From assembly GCA_902604545.1 (NCBI GenBank), contig CACKZG010000003.1:1-49999 (forward strand): a stretch of 49,999 nt of DNA. The letters run 5' to 3'. Positions within the stretch are counted from its first letter, which is position 1, and each line of letters opens with the position of its first letter. Made by a program: the position numbers and the translations under genes. The stretch is from an uncultured Pelagibacteraceae bacterium (GTDB lineage: Bacteria > Pseudomonadota > Alphaproteobacteria > Pelagibacterales > Pelagibacteraceae). Below are positions 32,185 to 44,565 of the stretch, piece by piece. The notes under the pieces were generated by a model. It was not told the origin of the DNA. It saw only the letters and a program-made list of their open reading frames with translations, and did no database searches.

Positions 32185-35100
32185 ATGCAATTATCTTTTA
32201 CTGAAAAGAAAAACATTAGAAAAAGTTTTGGTAAACTAAAAGAAGGTTTATCTATACCTAACTTAATTGAAGTACAAAAAAATTCTTATAAAGAATTAAC
32301 AGAATTTAATACTGAAGCAGCTGAACTCACCAAAGGTTTCGATAGAGTATTTAAAAGTATTTTTCCAATTGAGGATTTAAATGACAAAGCAACCTTAGAG
32401 TATGTTTCATACAGATTAGAAAAACCAAAATTTGATGTTGAAGAGTGTATAGCAAGAGGTCTTACTTATTCATCTGCTCTAAAGTGTACTTTAAGACTAG
32501 TTGTTTACGAAATAGACCAAGAAAATAATACAAAAGATATTTTGTCAGCTAAAGAGCAAGAAGTTTATATGGGCGAAGTTCCCATGATGACTAATAGTGG
32601 AACTTTTATAACTAACGGTGTTCAAAGAGTTGTAGTAAACCAAATGCATAGAAGTCCAGGTGTATTTTTTGATCATGATAAAGGCAAAACCCATGCAAGC
32701 GGTAAACTTTTATTTAATTGTAGAGTGATACCTAATAGAGGTTCTTGGTTAGATTTTGAATACGATGTTAAAGATTTTTTATATTTTAAAATTGACAGAA
32801 AAAAGAAAATTTTTTCATCTACTTTATTACTAGCATTAGGTTATACGAAATCAGAAATAGTAGATGAGTTTTACGAGAATGAACAATATACTTTTGATCC
32901 AAATACAGAAAAGTGGAAAACGAAATTTAATCCAGAAAACTATAAAGCTAAAAATTTCTCAGAAGAAGTAATTGATGCTAAGACTGGTAAAGTAGTAATT
33001 AAATTAGGTGACAAAATTAATTTTTTAAGTGCAAAAAAATTAGAAAAAGATGGTTTAAAAGATATATTAGTTTCTAGCGAGTCTTTATTTGGTAAATTTT
33101 TACATAGAGATATTAAAGTAGATGAAAAAGATGATGTATTCAAAATTGGTACTGAATTAAATGAGACAATTATTCAACAAATTTTAGATGCAAATATACA
33201 TACACTTCAAATTTCTGTTACAAACTCTATAAACAAAGGACCTTATCTCCTTACAACTATTTTAGCTGATAAAAATAATACCAAAGACGAAGCAATCACG
33301 GAAATTTATAAAATGCTAAGACCTGGAGAGCCGCCAACCATTGAAATAGCAACTCAAATATTTAACAATCTTTTCTTTAGTTCAGATAGATATGATTTGT
33401 CTGATGTTGGAAGGGTTAAAATGAACTCAAGATTAAACCAAGAATGCTCAGATAAAATTACTATATTGAGAAATGACGACATCATTGCAATAATTCATAA
33501 AATGTTAGATTTACGTGATGGTAAAGATGATGTTGATGACATAGATCACCTGGGAAATAGAAGGGTACGTTCTGTTGGAGAGTTAGTTGAAAACCAAGCA
33601 AGAATTGGTATTTATAGAATGGAAAGAGCCATTAAAGAAAAAATGACAACTCTAGATGTTGAGTCAGCAATGCCTCAGGATTTAATTAATGCAAAACCGT
33701 TAACAGTTTCTTTAAAAGATTTTTTTGCTAGTTCACAACTTTCACAGTTTATGGATCAAACAAATCCATTATCTGAAATTACCCACAAGAGAAGGGTATC
33801 AGCATTAGGTCCAGGTGGTTTAACAAGAGAAAGAGCAGGTTTTGAAGTTCGAGACGTACATCCAACTCACTATGGAAGAATTTGTCCAATTGAGACACCA
33901 GAAGGTCCAAATATTGGTTTGATAAATAGTTTATCTACGTATGCTAAGATTAATAAATATGGCTTTATTGAAAGCCCATATAAAAAAGTTAAAAATGGAG
34001 TTGTTCAAGACAAAGTTGAATACTTGTCTGCAATGGAGGAAACAAAATTCACTATTGCTCAAGCAAATACTAAACTTGATAAAAATGGAAAGATTACAGA
34101 AGAATTAGTTTCATGCAGACAAAATCTAAATTTTCTTTTAGCAAAACCTGATACAATTGATTACATCGATGTTTCACCTAAACAACTTGTATCAGTTGCA
34201 GCATCATTAATTCCTTTCTTGGAAAATGATGATGCAAATAGAGCATTGATGGGATCAAACATGATGAGGCAAGCAGTTCCATTGTTAAAACCTGAATCGC
34301 CACTTGTAGGTACAGGAATTGAAAGCGATGTTGCTTTAGACTCTGGGGTCACTATTGTTGCTAAGCGTAATGGTATTGTTGACAAAATAGATGGTAAAAG
34401 AATAGTTATTAAAGTAACCGAGGAAGCAGATTTTAGTAAGTCCGGAGTCGATATCTACAACCTTCAAAAATTTAAAAGGTCAAACCAGAATACTTGTATT
34501 AATCAAAGACCACTAGTTAGAGTTGGTGATAAGGTTAAATCTGGAGATATTATAGCCGATGGTCCTTCAACAAAATTAGGTGAACTTGCTTTAGGTAAGA
34601 ATGTTACTGTAGCATTCATGCCATGGCAAGGTTATAACTTTGAAGATTCTATCCTTATTTCAGAAAGGTGTGTTACAGATGATGTATTCACATCTGTTCA
34701 CATTGTTGAATACGAAATAATGGCGAGAGATACAAAACTTGGTGAAGAAGAAATAACTAGAGATATACCAAATGTAAACGAAGAAGCTTTAAAAAACCTT
34801 GATGAATCTGGAATAGTTTATATAGGAGCAGAAGTTAATGCTGGTGATATTTTAGTTGGTAAAGTTACCCCAAAAGGAGATTCGGCATCAGGACCTGAAG
34901 AAAAATTATTAAGATCAATTTTTGGAGAAAAAGCTATTGATGTAACTGATACATCTCTAAGAATGTCTAGAGGGTCAAGTGGAACGGTTGTTGATGTAAG
35001 GGTGTTTAATAGACATGGAATTGAGAAAGACGAAAGATCAATAACTATTGAGAGAGCTGAAATTGAGCAAGTTCAACAAGATAAAATTGTTGAGGAAGAG

Positions 35101-36270
35101 ATATTAGAAAGAAGTATCAAACAAAGAGCCTCACAATTCCTCTCGGGATCATCTTTAACTAAAAAAGTAAAAGATTTATCTGAAGGAACTAAGTTAGATT
35201 TTGATACAATTAATAAATTATCAATTAATGATGTTTTTAAAATCATAGTAGGAAATGTAAATAACGAAGCGACATTAGCTCAATTAAAAGATCAATATAA
35301 TAAAGCCAAACAAGACATCACAGAGAGGTTTGAAGATAAAGTTTTAAAAATTAGAAGTGGTGACGATTTATTACCAAGTGTAATGAAAATGGTAAAGGTA
35401 TTTGTTGCTATAAAAAGAAGACTAAGACCAGGTGATAAAATGTCTGGAAGGCATGGAAACAAAGGAGTTGTAAGTAAAATTGTACCTGTTGAAGATATGC
35501 CATATAGAGAAGATGGTAGACCAGTTGATATTGTATTAAATCCTCTGGGTGTACCAAGTAGGATGAACGTTGGACAAATTTTAGAGACCCATTTGGGATG
35601 GGCATGTAAAGAATTTGGTGAACAAGTTAAAAATTTAGTAAACGAAAATAACAAAAAAATAGAAAGAACAGAAAAAATCGAAAAATTCTTAAAATCTATT
35701 TACGGAGAAGAAATTTTCAACGAAAAAGTAGATAAGTTAAGCAAAAGTGAATTTAAAGATCTTTGTGAAAATTTACAAGATGGTATTGCAATCTCAACGC
35801 CAGTTTTTGATGGCGCTAAAGAAAAAAATGTTACTGAGATGCTTGAACTAGCAAATTTACCAGGATCTGGACAAACTTATTTATGGGATGGAAGAACAGG
35901 AGAGAAATTTGATAGACCAGTTACAGTTGGAATAATCTACATGCTTAAACTTCATCACTTAGTTGAAGATAAAATTCATGCAAGATCTACTGGACCTTAC
36001 AGTTTGGTTACACAACAACCACTTGGTGGTAAAGCACAATTAGGTGGTCAAAGATTTGGGGAAATGGAAGTGTGGGCACTCGAAGCATATGGTGCATCAT
36101 ATACATTACAGGAAATTTTAACTGTTAAATCTGATGACGTTGCAGGAAGAGTTAAAGTATATGAGACTATAGTTAAAGGCGAAGAAAACTTTGAGTCTGG
36201 AATACCAGAGTCATTTAACGTTTTAGTTAAAGAGATTAAATCATTAGCATTAAATGTGGAGCTTAATTAA
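32185..36270 (+). CDS. rpoB: RNA polymerase beta subunit
   Basis: Protein of 1361 residues, normal for an alphaproteobacterial beta subunit. [31 protein letters not shown] (about 515-546) is the fork/rifampicin-pocket region, with Thr where E. coli has Asn518. [15 protein letters not shown] (about 812-826) and the C-terminal [24 protein letters not shown] are the other landmarks. It forms the catalytic cleft with beta'. It shares one base with rpoC (TAATG), so the two are translated in step. Confidence 0.98.
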   Translation: MQLSFTEKKNIRKSFGKLKEGLSIPNLIEVQKNSYKELTEFNTEAAELTKGFDRVFKSIFPIEDLNDKATLEYVSYRLEKPKFDVEECIARGLTYSSALKCTLRLVVYEIDQENNTKDILSAKEQEVYMGEVPMMTNSGTFITNGVQRVVVNQMHRSPGVFFDHDKGKTHASGKLLFNCRVIPNRGSWLDFEYDVKDFLYFKIDRKKKIFSSTLLLALGYTKSEIVDEFYENEQYTFDPNTEKWKTKFNPENYKAKNFSEEVIDAKTGKVVIKLGDKINFLSAKKLEKDGLKDILVSSESLFGKFLHRDIKVDEKDDVFKIGTELNETIIQQILDANIHTLQISVTNSINKGPYLLTTILADKNNTKDEAITEIYKMLRPGEPPTIEIATQIFNNLFFSSDRYDLSDVGRVKMNSRLNQECSDKITILRNDDIIAIIHKMLDLRDGKDDVDDIDHLGNRRVRSVGELVENQARIGIYRMERAIKEKMTTLDVESAMPQDLINAKPLTVSLKDFFASSQLSQFMDQTNPLSEITHKRRVSALGPGGLTRERAGFEVRDVHPTHYGRICPIETPEGPNIGLINSLSTYAKINKYGFIESPYKKVKNGVVQDKVEYLSAMEETKFTIAQANTKLDKNGKITEELVSCRQNLNFLLAKPDTIDYIDVSPKQLVSVAASLIPFLENDDANRALMGSNMMRQAVPLLKPESPLVGTGIESDVALDSGVTIVAKRNGIVDKIDGKRIVIKVTEEADFSKSGVDIYNLQKFKRSNQNTCINQRPLVRVGDKVKSGDIIADGPSTKLGELALGKNVTVAFMPWQGYNFEDSILISERCVTDDVFTSVHIVEYEIMARDTKLGEEEITRDIPNVNEEALKNLDESGIVYIGAEVNAGDILVGKVTPKGDSASGPEEKLLRSIFGEKAIDVTDTSLRMSRGSSGTVVDVRVFNRHGIEKDERSITIERAEIEQVQQDKIVEEEILERSIKQRASQFLSGSSLTKKVKDLSEGTKLDFDTINKLSINDVFKIIVGNVNNEATLAQLKDQYNKAKQDITERFEDKVLKIRSGDDLLPSVMKMVKVFVAIKRRLRPGDKMSGRHGNKGVVSKIVPVEDMPYREDGRPVDIVLNPLGVPSRMNVGQILETHLGWACKEFGEQVKNLVNENNKKIERTEKIEKFLKSIYGEEIFNEKVDKLSKSEFKDLCENLQDGIAISTPVFDGAKEKNVTEMLELANLPGSGQTYLWDGRTGEKFDRPVTVGIIYMLKLHHLVEDKIHARSTGPYSLVTQQPLGGKAQLGGQRFGEMEVWALEAYGASYTLQEILTVKSDDVAGRVKVYETIVKGEENFESGIPESFNVLVKEIKSLALNVELN

Positions 36271-39200
36271 TGAAAAAAGAACTAACAGATCTATTTAAGG
36301 GCAGCGAAATTTCAGAAGCTCAAAATTTTAATAGCATTAAAATTTCACTTGCTAGCCCAGAGAAAATTAAATCCTGGACATTTGGTGAAATTAAAAAGCC
36401 TGAAACGATTAATTATAGAACGTTTAGACCTGAAAAAGATGGTTTGTTCTGTGCAAGAATTTTTGGACCCATAAAAGATTATGAATGTTTATGCGGTAAG
36501 TATAAACGAATGAAATTTAGAGGGATTATATGTGAAAAGTGTGGTGTTGAGGTTACAAAATCTAATGTAAGACGAGAGAGAATGGGCCACATTAATTTAG
36601 CTACACCAGTGGCACATATTTGGTTTTTAAAGTCTCTTCCAAGCAGAATTGCTTTGGCAGTTGACATGAAATTAAAGGAAATAGAGAGGGTTCTTTATTT
36701 TGAAAACTTTATAGTAATAGAACCAGGTTTAACTGGTTTACAAAAAAATCAACTATTAAATGAGGAAGAATTAGCAAAATACCAAGATGAGTTTGGTGAA
36801 GAAAGTTTTACAGCAGGAATAGGAGCAGAAGCTGTTCTTGAGATGCTGAAAAATTTAGACTTACAATTAGAGAGAAAAAATCTTGTTAGCTTTATTAAAG
36901 ATACTAAATCAAAGGTTAATGAAGAAAGAGCAATTAAAAGACTAAAATTAATTGAGTCATTTATAGAAACAGGTCAAAAACCTGAGTGGATGATTATGAC
37001 TGTTGTACCAGTTATACCACCAGAATTAAGACCATTAGTCCCTCTAGATGGTGGAAGATTTGCCACTTCAGATCTTAACGATTTATACAGAAGGGTAATT
37101 AATAGAAATAACAGATTAAAAAGGTTAATGGATCTCAAAGCGCCTGATATCATTGTAAGAAATGAAAAAAGAATGCTTCAAGAATCTGTTGATGCTCTTT
37201 TTGATAACGGAAGAAGAGGTAGAGTAATTACAGGTACAGGTAAGAGACCACTTAAATCTCTTGCTGAAATGTTAAAAGGTAAGCAAGGTAGATTTAGACA
37301 AAATTTACTTGGGAAAAGAGTTGACTATTCAGGAAGATCAGTAATTGTTGTAGGTCCAGATTTAAAACTTCATGAGTGTGGTTTACCTAAAAAAATGGCT
37401 TTAGAATTATTTAAACCATTTTTATATGCAAGATTAAATAAATTAGGTTTAGCATCAACTATCAAACAAGCTAAAAAACTAGTTGAAAAAGAAACAAACG
37501 CAGTATGGGACGCTTTAGAATTAATTGTTAGAGAGCACCCAGTGCTTTTAAATAGAGCACCAACACTTCATAGACTTGGAGTTCAGGCGTTTGAACCAAA
37601 ATTAATTGAAGGTGACGCTATAGAATTACACCCTTTAACTTGTGCTGCATTTAATGCAGACTTTGACGGTGACCAAATGGCAGTTCACGTTCCATTAAGT
37701 TTAGAAGCACAATTAGAGGCAAGAATTTTAATGTTATCTACAAATAATATTCTTTCTCCTTCAAACGGTAAACCAATTATCGTTCCGAGTCAGGATATGA
37801 TTTTAGGAATCTACTATCTATCACAAGAGCCTATATCTGATAAACCAGCTGGATACTTTACAAATTCGGATCAAATTGAATTTGCATTATCATCTGGTCA
37901 AATAAATGTGCATAGTACTATCATTTCAAGATATGAGACTATAGATGAGCAAGGGAATAAAAAAATAGAAAAATATACTTCAACAGCAGGAAGATTTTTA
38001 TTGGCAAATTTATTACCCAAGAATACTAACATTAAGTTCTCTTTAGTAGATAGAATATTGCCTAAAAAAGTAGTTTCTGAAATAATTGATATTGTATTTA
38101 GATTTTGTGGTCAAAAAACAACTGTAATTTTCTGTGATAAGCTGAAAGATTTAGGATTTAAACATGCGTTTAAAGCAGGAATTTCTTTTGGAAAAGATGA
38201 TCTTGTAATCCCTGAAAATAAAACTCAATTAATTGACGATACTAAAAAATTAATTGCAGATTATGAAACACAATATGCTGAAGGTTTAATTACAAGAGGT
38301 GAAAAATATAACAAAGTTGTAGATGCTTGGTCTAAGTGTACAGATAAAGTTGCTGGTGAAATGATGAAGGGAATTTCAGCGACAGAAAAAACTGATGAAG
38401 GATTAAAAATAAATTCTGTATTTATGATGGCTGACAGTGGTGCTAGAGGATCTGCCGCTCAAATGAAACAATTAGCTGGTATGCGAGGTTTAATTGCAAA
38501 ACCTTCAGGAGAAATTATTGAAAGCCCAATTATTTCAAACTTTAAAGAAGGTTTGACAGCATTAGAATATTTTAACTCAACTCACGGAGCTAGAAAAGGA
38601 TTAGCTGATACGGCACTGAAAACAGCAAGTTCTGGATATTTAACAAGAAGACTATGTGATGTAGCTCAAGATTTAACTGTTACTAAAAAAGCTTGTGACT
38701 GTAAAAATCCAGGATTTATTGAGCTTTCTGAAATATTAGAAGGTGGTAATGTTGTAGTTAGCTTATCTGAAAGAGCTCTAGGTAGAAATACTTTTGATGA
38801 GGTTAAACATCCTTTAACTGGTGAAGTAATTATAAAAAAACAAACTATGATCGACGAAGCTGGTTGTGATAAAATAGATGCAGCAGGAGTAAAATCGATA
38901 AAAGTTTACTCAGTAATGACTTGTGGTTCTAAAGAAGGTGTATGCGCTACTTCATATGGAAGAGATTTATCTAGAGGTAAAATGGTTCACGTTGGTGAGG
39001 CTATTGGAATGATTTCCGCACAATCAATTGGTGAACCTGGAACTCAATTAACAATGAGAACTTTTCACGTAGGCGGAACTGCATCTGTTAAACAAGACTC
39101 ACAAATTGTAAATAAGAATGAAGGAACGTTAAAAATTATAAATTCAAATATCTTAGAGGACTCAAAAAAGAATTTAATTGTGATGGGTAGAAATACTCAG

Positions 39201-40448
39201 CTTTCAATTGAAGATGATAATGGAGTTCAAATTGCAGTTTATAAAGTTGCTTACGGATCAAGATTATTTTTCAATAACGGCGACAAAGTAAAAGCTAATA
39301 CAAAAATATGTGAATGGGACCCATACACGACTCCAGTTATTGCAGAGAAAAGTGGTACAGCTAGTTATGTAGATTTAATTGATGGTGTGTCAATTCAAGA
39401 AACCACTGACGATGCAACAGGAATTTCTTCTAAATCAGTAATTGATTGGAGAGGTCAATCAAAAAGTACTGACTTAAAACCTAGAATTACACTTAGAGAT
39501 GAAAAAGGAAATGTTATTAAAAAAGCTGATGACAACGAAGCTAGATATTATTTAGTACCAGACTCAATTTTATCAATTAAAGATGGTCAAAAAGTTTACG
39601 CAGGTGACGTAATTGCAAGATTACCTAAGGAAACTACAAAAACAAAAGATATTACAGGAGGTCTTCCAAGAGTTGCTGAGTTATTTGAAGCTAGAAAAGC
39701 TAAGGATAGTGCAATTATTGCTGAAAATGATGGTAGTGTAGTATTTGGAAAAGAAGTGAGAGGTAAACAAAGAGTGTCTATAGTTCCTGAAGATGGATCG
39801 GAACCTTCAAATTATTTAATTCCAAAAGGGAAACATATCAATTTCAATCCTGGTGAAAAAATTCAAAAAGGAGAGTATCTTTTAGATGGTCAACCATTGC
39901 CACATGATATTTTAAGAATTTTAGGAATAAAAGAATTAACAGAATATTTTGTTAACCAAGTTCAAGAAGTCTATAGATTACAAGGTGTAATAATAAACGA
40001 TAAACATATCGAAACTATTTTAAGACAAATGCTTAAAAAGGTTGAAGTTAAAGTATCAGGTGACTCAAGTTATTTACCTGGTGAAGTTATCGATAGAATT
40101 AAATTTGATAATGTTAATGAGAAACTAGTTGCTGAAGGGAAAATACCAGCAGTTGGTGAAAGAGTTTTAATGGGTATCACTAAAGCTTCACTTCAAACTG
40201 AATCGTTTATTTCAGCAGCTTCGTTCCAAGAAACTACAAGGGTACTAACAGATGCTGCAATTAAAGGAAAAGTTGATCCATTAAATGGTCTAAAAGAGAA
40301 CGTAATTGTTGGAAGATTAGTTCCAGCAGGTACAGGTAATATCAAAAATAGATGGAACAATAAGGCTCTAGAGGACGATAATAATTTCTTGTCTGAGCAA
40401 GAAAAGATAGAAGCTTCCGAACCTGAAGAAACACAGACAAATCAGTAA
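36270..40448 (+). CDS. rpoC: RNA polymerase beta' subunit
   Basis: Protein of 1392 residues. The N-terminal zinc site is in [23 protein letters not shown] (about 71-93). The catalytic Mg-binding [12 protein letters not shown] (about 462-473) is intact. The trigger-loop region [23 protein letters not shown] and a second Cys cluster (CDC...CGSKEGVC) follow. It ends in an acidic tail. It is followed by a 166-base gap with a promoter-like pair and a hairpin before rpsL. Confidence 0.98.
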   Translation: MKKELTDLFKGSEISEAQNFNSIKISLASPEKIKSWTFGEIKKPETINYRTFRPEKDGLFCARIFGPIKDYECLCGKYKRMKFRGIICEKCGVEVTKSNVRRERMGHINLATPVAHIWFLKSLPSRIALAVDMKLKEIERVLYFENFIVIEPGLTGLQKNQLLNEEELAKYQDEFGEESFTAGIGAEAVLEMLKNLDLQLERKNLVSFIKDTKSKVNEERAIKRLKLIESFIETGQKPEWMIMTVVPVIPPELRPLVPLDGGRFATSDLNDLYRRVINRNNRLKRLMDLKAPDIIVRNEKRMLQESVDALFDNGRRGRVITGTGKRPLKSLAEMLKGKQGRFRQNLLGKRVDYSGRSVIVVGPDLKLHECGLPKKMALELFKPFLYARLNKLGLASTIKQAKKLVEKETNAVWDALELIVREHPVLLNRAPTLHRLGVQAFEPKLIEGDAIELHPLTCAAFNADFDGDQMAVHVPLSLEAQLEARILMLSTNNILSPSNGKPIIVPSQDMILGIYYLSQEPISDKPAGYFTNSDQIEFALSSGQINVHSTIISRYETIDEQGNKKIEKYTSTAGRFLLANLLPKNTNIKFSLVDRILPKKVVSEIIDIVFRFCGQKTTVIFCDKLKDLGFKHAFKAGISFGKDDLVIPENKTQLIDDTKKLIADYETQYAEGLITRGEKYNKVVDAWSKCTDKVAGEMMKGISATEKTDEGLKINSVFMMADSGARGSAAQMKQLAGMRGLIAKPSGEIIESPIISNFKEGLTALEYFNSTHGARKGLADTALKTASSGYLTRRLCDVAQDLTVTKKACDCKNPGFIELSEILEGGNVVVSLSERALGRNTFDEVKHPLTGEVIIKKQTMIDEAGCDKIDAAGVKSIKVYSVMTCGSKEGVCATSYGRDLSRGKMVHVGEAIGMISAQSIGEPGTQLTMRTFHVGGTASVKQDSQIVNKNEGTLKIINSNILEDSKKNLIVMGRNTQLSIEDDNGVQIAVYKVAYGSRLFFNNGDKVKANTKICEWDPYTTPVIAEKSGTASYVDLIDGVSIQETTDDATGISSKSVIDWRGQSKSTDLKPRITLRDEKGNVIKKADDNEARYYLVPDSILSIKDGQKVYAGDVIARLPKETTKTKDITGGLPRVAELFEARKAKDSAIIAENDGSVVFGKEVRGKQRVSIVPEDGSEPSNYLIPKGKHINFNPGEKIQKGEYLLDGQPLPHDILRILGIKELTEYFVNQVQEVYRLQGVIINDKHIETILRQMLKKVEVKVSGDSSYLPGEVIDRIKFDNVNEKLVAEGKIPAVGERVLMGITKASLQTESFISAASFQETTRVLTDAAIKGKVDPLNGLKENVIVGRLVPAGTGNIKNRWNNKALEDDNNFLSEQEKIEASEPEETQTNQ

Positions 40449-40476
40449 AAAATCACCTAAAAATTGCAGTTTTAGT

Positions 40477-40504
40477 TTGACAAAGGGCTATTATTAAGTA
40501 TTTT
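40477..40504 (+). promoter_or_regulatory. Candidate str-operon promoter upstream of rpsL
   Basis: A perfect TTGACA (40477-40482) is followed after 16 bases by TATTTT (40499-40504). This predicts a leader of about 100 bases before rpsL. It lies in one of the few gaps of the ribosomal block and would re-initiate transcription for rpsL-rpsG-fusA and the S10 genes. Confidence 0.45.
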
Positions 40505-40557
40505 GGCGATGTTTTTGGTTGGAATGTAGTGCTTCTAACGGTACTAAACGCTGCCAC

Positions 40558-40579
40558 AAAATAACCTGTCAGTTATTTT
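40558..40579 (+). promoter_or_regulatory. Leader hairpin upstream of rpsL
   Basis: AAAATAAC, loop CTGTCA, GTTATTTT: a perfect 8-bp stem with a six-base loop, 35 bases before the rpsL ATG. It could be a transcript attenuator, or a site for autoregulation by a ribosomal protein. It carries no long U-tract. Confidence 0.4.
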
Positions 40580-40614
40580 CATCTAAAAATAAATTAATTA
40601 ATTTTAAAAAATTT

Positions 40615-40986
40615 ATGCCAACTATTAATCAGTTGTTAAGAAAAAAAAGAGTGAAACCAGCAGCAAGGAACAAAGTTCCTGCTCTACAAAAACAACCCTT
40701 GAAGAGAGGTGTTTGTGTAAAAGTTTACACAACAACTCCTAAGAAACCAAACTCTGCATTAAGAAAAGTTGCTAGGGTAAGATTATCAAATGGATTCGAA
40801 GTTACAGCTTATATTCCTGGTGAAGGTCACAATCTACAGGAACACTCGGTAGTACTGATTAGAGGTGGAAGGGTAAAAGATTTACCAGGAGTTCGTTATC
40901 ATATTTTAAGAGGTAATCTAGATACACAAGGTGTTGCAAACAGAAAACAAAGAAGATCTTTATACGGAACAAAAAAAGGTAAATAA
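40615..40986 (+). CDS. rpsL: 30S ribosomal protein S12
   Basis: Decoding-centre protein. I start it at ATG 40615 ([12 protein letters not shown], 123 residues), the universal S12 N-terminus. The longer ORF from 40519 would add 32 residues across the leader hairpin. [21 protein letters not shown] and [16 protein letters not shown] carry the lysines that are wild type for streptomycin sensitivity. It shares one base with rpsG. It begins the str gene group after the rpoC gap. Confidence 0.96.
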   Translation: MPTINQLLRKKRVKPAARNKVPALQKQPLKRGVCVKVYTTTPKKPNSALRKVARVRLSNGFEVTAYIPGEGHNLQEHSVVLIRGGRVKDLPGVRYHILRGNLDTQGVANRKQRRSLYGTKKGK

Positions 40987-41456
40987 TGTCTAGAAAAAAA
41001 ACTCAACCAAAAAAAAATGTAGTTCCAGATCCAAAATTTAAATCAACTATCATCCCAAAATTAATCAACAACATCATGTACGATGGTAAAAGAGGTATTG
41101 CTGCTAAAATAGTTTATGACGCTATCGATAAAATTAAAACAAAAACTAAAGATGAACCGATTAATATTTTCAATGAAGCAATTAACAATATCAAACCAAC
41201 TGTAGAAGTTAGATCTAGAAGAGTTGGTGGTGCAACTTATCAAGTTCCTGTTGAGGTAAAAAGTAAAAGAGCACAAGCATTAGCAATTAGATGGTTAGTA
41301 GAATCAGCAAGAAAAAGAAAAGATAAACATATGGCAGATAAAATTTTTAATGAGCTTTACGATGCTTATGAAAAAAAGGGTGCTGCTGTTAAAAAAAGAG
41401 AGGATGTACATAAAATGGCAGAGTCTAATAAGGCATTTGCTCATTTTAGGTGGTAA
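40986..41456 (+). CDS. rpsG: 30S ribosomal protein S7
   Basis: Protein of 156 residues that organises the 16S rRNA 3' domain (head). KLINNIMYDGKRGIAAKIVYDAID and PTVEVRSRRVGGATYQVPVEV are the conserved rRNA-binding segments; the C-terminal KREDVHKMAESNKAFAHFRW is also typical. It follows rpsL with a one-base overlap, and fusA starts six bases later. In E. coli S7 represses translation within this operon. Confidence 0.98.
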   Translation: MSRKKTQPKKNVVPDPKFKSTIIPKLINNIMYDGKRGIAAKIVYDAIDKIKTKTKDEPINIFNEAINNIKPTVEVRSRRVGGATYQVPVEVKSKRAQALAIRWLVESARKRKDKHMADKIFNELYDAYEKKGAAVKKREDVHKMAESNKAFAHFRW

Positions 41457-41462
41457 CAAGAT

Positions 41463-43541
41463 ATGGCTAGAACTCATTCATTAGATAAATATAGAAACAT
41501 TGGGATCATGGCCCATATAGATGCTGGTAAAACAACTACTACTGAAAGAGTTCTTTACTATACAGGTAAGAGCCATAAAATTGGTGAGGTACATGATGGT
41601 GCTGCAACAATGGATTGGATGGAGCAAGAACAAGAAAGAGGAATTACAATTACATCTGCAGCCACTACTTGTTTTTGGAATGATCATAGAATTAATATTA
41701 TAGACACACCTGGTCACGTTGATTTTACTATTGAAGTAGAAAGATCTTTAAAAGTTTTAGACGGTGCTGTTGCTGTTTTTGATGGTGTTGCAGGTGTGGA
41801 GCCTCAATCTGAAACTGTATGGAGACAAGCCGATAAGTATAAAGTACCAAGAATTTGTTTTGTAAACAAATTAGACAGAACAGGTGCTGATTTCTTTAGA
41901 TGTGTAGACATGATTAGAGATAGATTAGGTGCCAAACCTTTGGTTGTGCAAGTCCCTATAGGAGCTGAAGCCTCTTTATCTGGTGTAGTTGATCTTGTTA
42001 AAATGAAAGCTCAAGTTTGGAAAAATGAGGCACTGGGAGCTGAATGGGAATACAAAGAAATTCCAGAAGATTTAAAAGAAATTTCAGAAAAATACAGAAC
42101 AGAATTAGTTGAAACAGCTGTTGAACAAGATGAAAAGCTAATGGAAGCCTATTTAAATGGCGATGAAATTAAAGAAGAAGATTTGGTCAAATGCATAAGA
42201 AAAGGAACTCTAAATTTTAGTTTTGTTCCAGTTTTGACAGGTTCAGCATTCAAAAACAAAGGTGTTCAGCCTTTGCTTGATGCTGTTGTTAATTATTTGC
42301 CAAGTCCCGTAGATATTGGATCTATCGAAGGAACTAAATTAGGTAGTGAAGATGAAATGGAAATGAAATTTGAAGATAGTGTTCCATTTTCTGCTTTAGC
42401 TTTTAAAGTGGCTAACGATCCATTTGTTGGCTCACTAACATTTATTAGAATCTATTCTGGTACAATCAAAACTGGTACAGCAGTCTTCAATTCTTCTAAA
42501 GAAAAAGAAGAAAGAGTTGGAAGAATGCTTTTAATGCATGCAAACTCTCGAGAAGATATTAAAGAGGCTAATGCAGGTGATATAGTTGCTTTAGCAGGAT
42601 TAAAAAATACTATTACAGGACATACTTTATGTGACAAAGAAAATTCCGTTCTTCTTGAACCAATGGAGTTCCCTGATCCAGTAATTGAAATTGCAGTAGA
42701 ACCAAAAACAAAAGCGGACCAAGAAAAAATGGGTGAAGCATTAGGCAGGTTAGCTAAGGAAGATCCTTCTTTTAGAGTTACTTCAGACGAAGAATCAGGA
42801 CAAACAATTATTAAGGGAATGGGTGAACTACACTTGGATATTATTGTTGATAGAATGAAAAGAGAATTTAAAGTAGAGGCCAATGTTGGAGCTCCACAAG
42901 TTGCTTATAGAGAAACTATAGAAGCTGCTTCAGAGGTTGAATACACTCACAAAAAACAAAGTGGTGGTGCTGGTCAATTTGCAAAAGTTAAACTTTTAGT
43001 AGAGCCTCAAGAACCTGGTAAAGGTAGAGATGTTGAGAGTAAAATTAAAGGTGGTGCGATTCCAAAAGAATTTATCCCTGGTGTTGAAAAAGGTATTGAA
43101 ACTGTCTCTGATAGTGGAATTTTGGCAGGTTTCCCAATGATTGATTACAAAGTAACCATTTTAGATGGATTGCATCACGATGTTGACTCAAGTGTACTAG
43201 CATTTGAATTAGCAAGTAGAGCTTGCTTTAAAGAAGCTTGTACTAAAGGTGGCCTAAAATTATTAGAGCCAGTAATGAGAGTTGAAGTAGTAACTCCTGA
43301 AGACTACATGGGTGATGTTATAGGTGATTTAAATAGTAGAAGGGGTCAAATCAGCACTCAAGAGCAAAGAGGTAACGCAACCGTAATAACAGCAATGGTT
43401 CCTTTGGCTAACATGTTTGGTTATATAAATAATTTAAGATCAATGTCTCAAGGTAGAGCACAATATTCAATGTTTTTTGATCATTATTCAAAAGTACCAC
43501 AAAATGTTCAAGACGAAGTTACTAAGAAGATTGCAGGTTAA
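41463..43541 (+). CDS. fusA: Elongation factor G
   Basis: Translocase GTPase of 692 residues. G motifs are [12 protein letters not shown] (about 17-28), [16 protein letters not shown] (about 81-96) and NKLD (about 135-138). Domain IV contains [13 protein letters not shown] and the domain V region [15 protein letters not shown]. No tuf gene follows; the next gene is rpsJ after two bases, so the str and S10 groups are directly joined. Confidence 0.98.
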   Translation: MARTHSLDKYRNIGIMAHIDAGKTTTTERVLYYTGKSHKIGEVHDGAATMDWMEQEQERGITITSAATTCFWNDHRINIIDTPGHVDFTIEVERSLKVLDGAVAVFDGVAGVEPQSETVWRQADKYKVPRICFVNKLDRTGADFFRCVDMIRDRLGAKPLVVQVPIGAEASLSGVVDLVKMKAQVWKNEALGAEWEYKEIPEDLKEISEKYRTELVETAVEQDEKLMEAYLNGDEIKEEDLVKCIRKGTLNFSFVPVLTGSAFKNKGVQPLLDAVVNYLPSPVDIGSIEGTKLGSEDEMEMKFEDSVPFSALAFKVANDPFVGSLTFIRIYSGTIKTGTAVFNSSKEKEERVGRMLLMHANSREDIKEANAGDIVALAGLKNTITGHTLCDKENSVLLEPMEFPDPVIEIAVEPKTKADQEKMGEALGRLAKEDPSFRVTSDEESGQTIIKGMGELHLDIIVDRMKREFKVEANVGAPQVAYRETIEAASEVEYTHKKQSGGAGQFAKVKLLVEPQEPGKGRDVESKIKGGAIPKEFIPGVEKGIETVSDSGILAGFPMIDYKVTILDGLHHDVDSSVLAFELASRACFKEACTKGGLKLLEPVMRVEVVTPEDYMGDVIGDLNSRRGQISTQEQRGNATVITAMVPLANMFGYINNLRSMSQGRAQYSMFFDHYSKVPQNVQDEVTKKIAG

Positions 43542-43543
43542 TC

Positions 43544-43852
43544 ATGGAAAAACAGAATATTAGAATTAAATTAAGAGCATATGACAATAAAGTTCTAGAT
43601 GCTTCTACAGAAGAGATTGTAAATACAGTAAAAAGAACTGGAGCAACAATTAAGGGACCAATACCATTACCCACTAGAATTGAAAGATATACAGTTTTAA
43701 GATCACCACATATAGACAAGAAAAGTAGAGAGCAATTTGAGTCAAGAACTCATAAAAGATTAATAGATATTATTGAACCAACACCACAAACTGTAGAAGC
43801 ATTAATGAAACTTGATTTAGCTTCTGGAGTAGATGTGGAGATAAAAATTTAA
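43544..43852 (+). CDS. rpsJ: 30S ribosomal protein S10 (NusE)
   Basis: Protein of 102 residues that is part of the small-subunit head and also acts as NusE in antitermination. [48 protein letters not shown] and THKRLIDI are conserved. It sits two bases after fusA and two before rplC, so there is no room for the long S10 leader that L4 regulates in E. coli. Confidence 0.98.
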   Translation: MEKQNIRIKLRAYDNKVLDASTEEIVNTVKRTGATIKGPIPLPTRIERYTVLRSPHIDKKSREQFESRTHKRLIDIIEPTPQTVEALMKLDLASGVDVEIKI

Positions 43853-43854
43853 TT

Positions 43855-44565
43855 ATGAGTGAGATAGCTTTAATAGGAAAAAAAATAGGCATGACGAGAG
43901 AGTTCTATAAATCTGGTCAATTAGTTCCTGTGACTGTACTTAAGGTCGAAAAAGCTAGAGTTATTCAGGTTATTGAACAAGAAAAAAGAGGATACAAGGC
44001 TGTTCAGCTTGGATATGGGAAAGTTAAAAATTCAAAATTAACAAAAGCTATGAAAGGTGTTTTTGCTAAAAAAAATACTGAAGCTAAGAAAAAATTAAAA
44101 GAATTTAGAGTAAACGACACATCTGTTTACAAAGAAGGAAACGAGTTTGGTTTAGAAATATTCAAAGATATTAAATTTGTAGACACAAGATCAAAAACAA
44201 TTGGTAAGGGTTTTGCAGGTGCTATGAAGAGACATAATTTTGGTGGTTTAAGAGCCAGTCATGGTGTTTCTGTATCTCACAGAGCACATGGTTCAACAGG
44301 ACATAGTCAAGATCCAGGAAAAGTTTTTAAAGGAAAAAAAATGGCTGGTCATATGGGTGACAAGCTAAGAACTATGCTAAATATTGAAATTATAAAAACA
44401 GATTTAGAAAACGAGCTTCTTTATTTAAAAGGGTCAATTCCTGGTTCTAAAAATGCAGAGGTTATTGTTAAAAAATCTGTCAAAAACATAAGTAAAATGA
44501 CTATTGGTGAGAAACATGCAGCTGCGGAAGAAGCAAAAAAAACACCTGAAAAGAAGAAAAAATAA
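43855..44565 (+). CDS. rplC: 50S ribosomal protein L3
   Basis: Early assembly protein near the peptidyl transferase centre, 236 residues with a Lys/Glu-rich extension of about 25 residues at the C-terminus. GKKIGMTREF and the loop GGLRASHGVSVSHRAHGS followed by TGHSQDPGKVFKGKKMAGHMG are visible. The position after TG, where many relatives have Gln (a methylation site in some bacteria), is His here; I am not certain of the exact alignment. It shares one base with rplD. Confidence 0.97.
   Translation: MSEIALIGKKIGMTREFYKSGQLVPVTVLKVEKARVIQVIEQEKRGYKAVQLGYGKVKNSKLTKAMKGVFAKKNTEAKKKLKEFRVNDTSVYKEGNEFGLEIFKDIKFVDTRSKTIGKGFAGAMKRHNFGGLRASHGVSVSHRAHGSTGHSQDPGKVFKGKKMAGHMGDKLRTMLNIEIIKTDLENELLYLKGSIPGSKNAEVIVKKSVKNISKMTIGEKHAAAEEAKKTPEKKKK

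Noticed and set aside
40519-40614. 32-codon N-terminal extension of S12
   Set aside because: S12 begins [10 protein letters not shown] in all families I know, and the extension runs over a promoter/leader hairpin region.
42452-42883. ORF of 143 codons on the minus strand
   Set aside because: It is a shadow of fusA.
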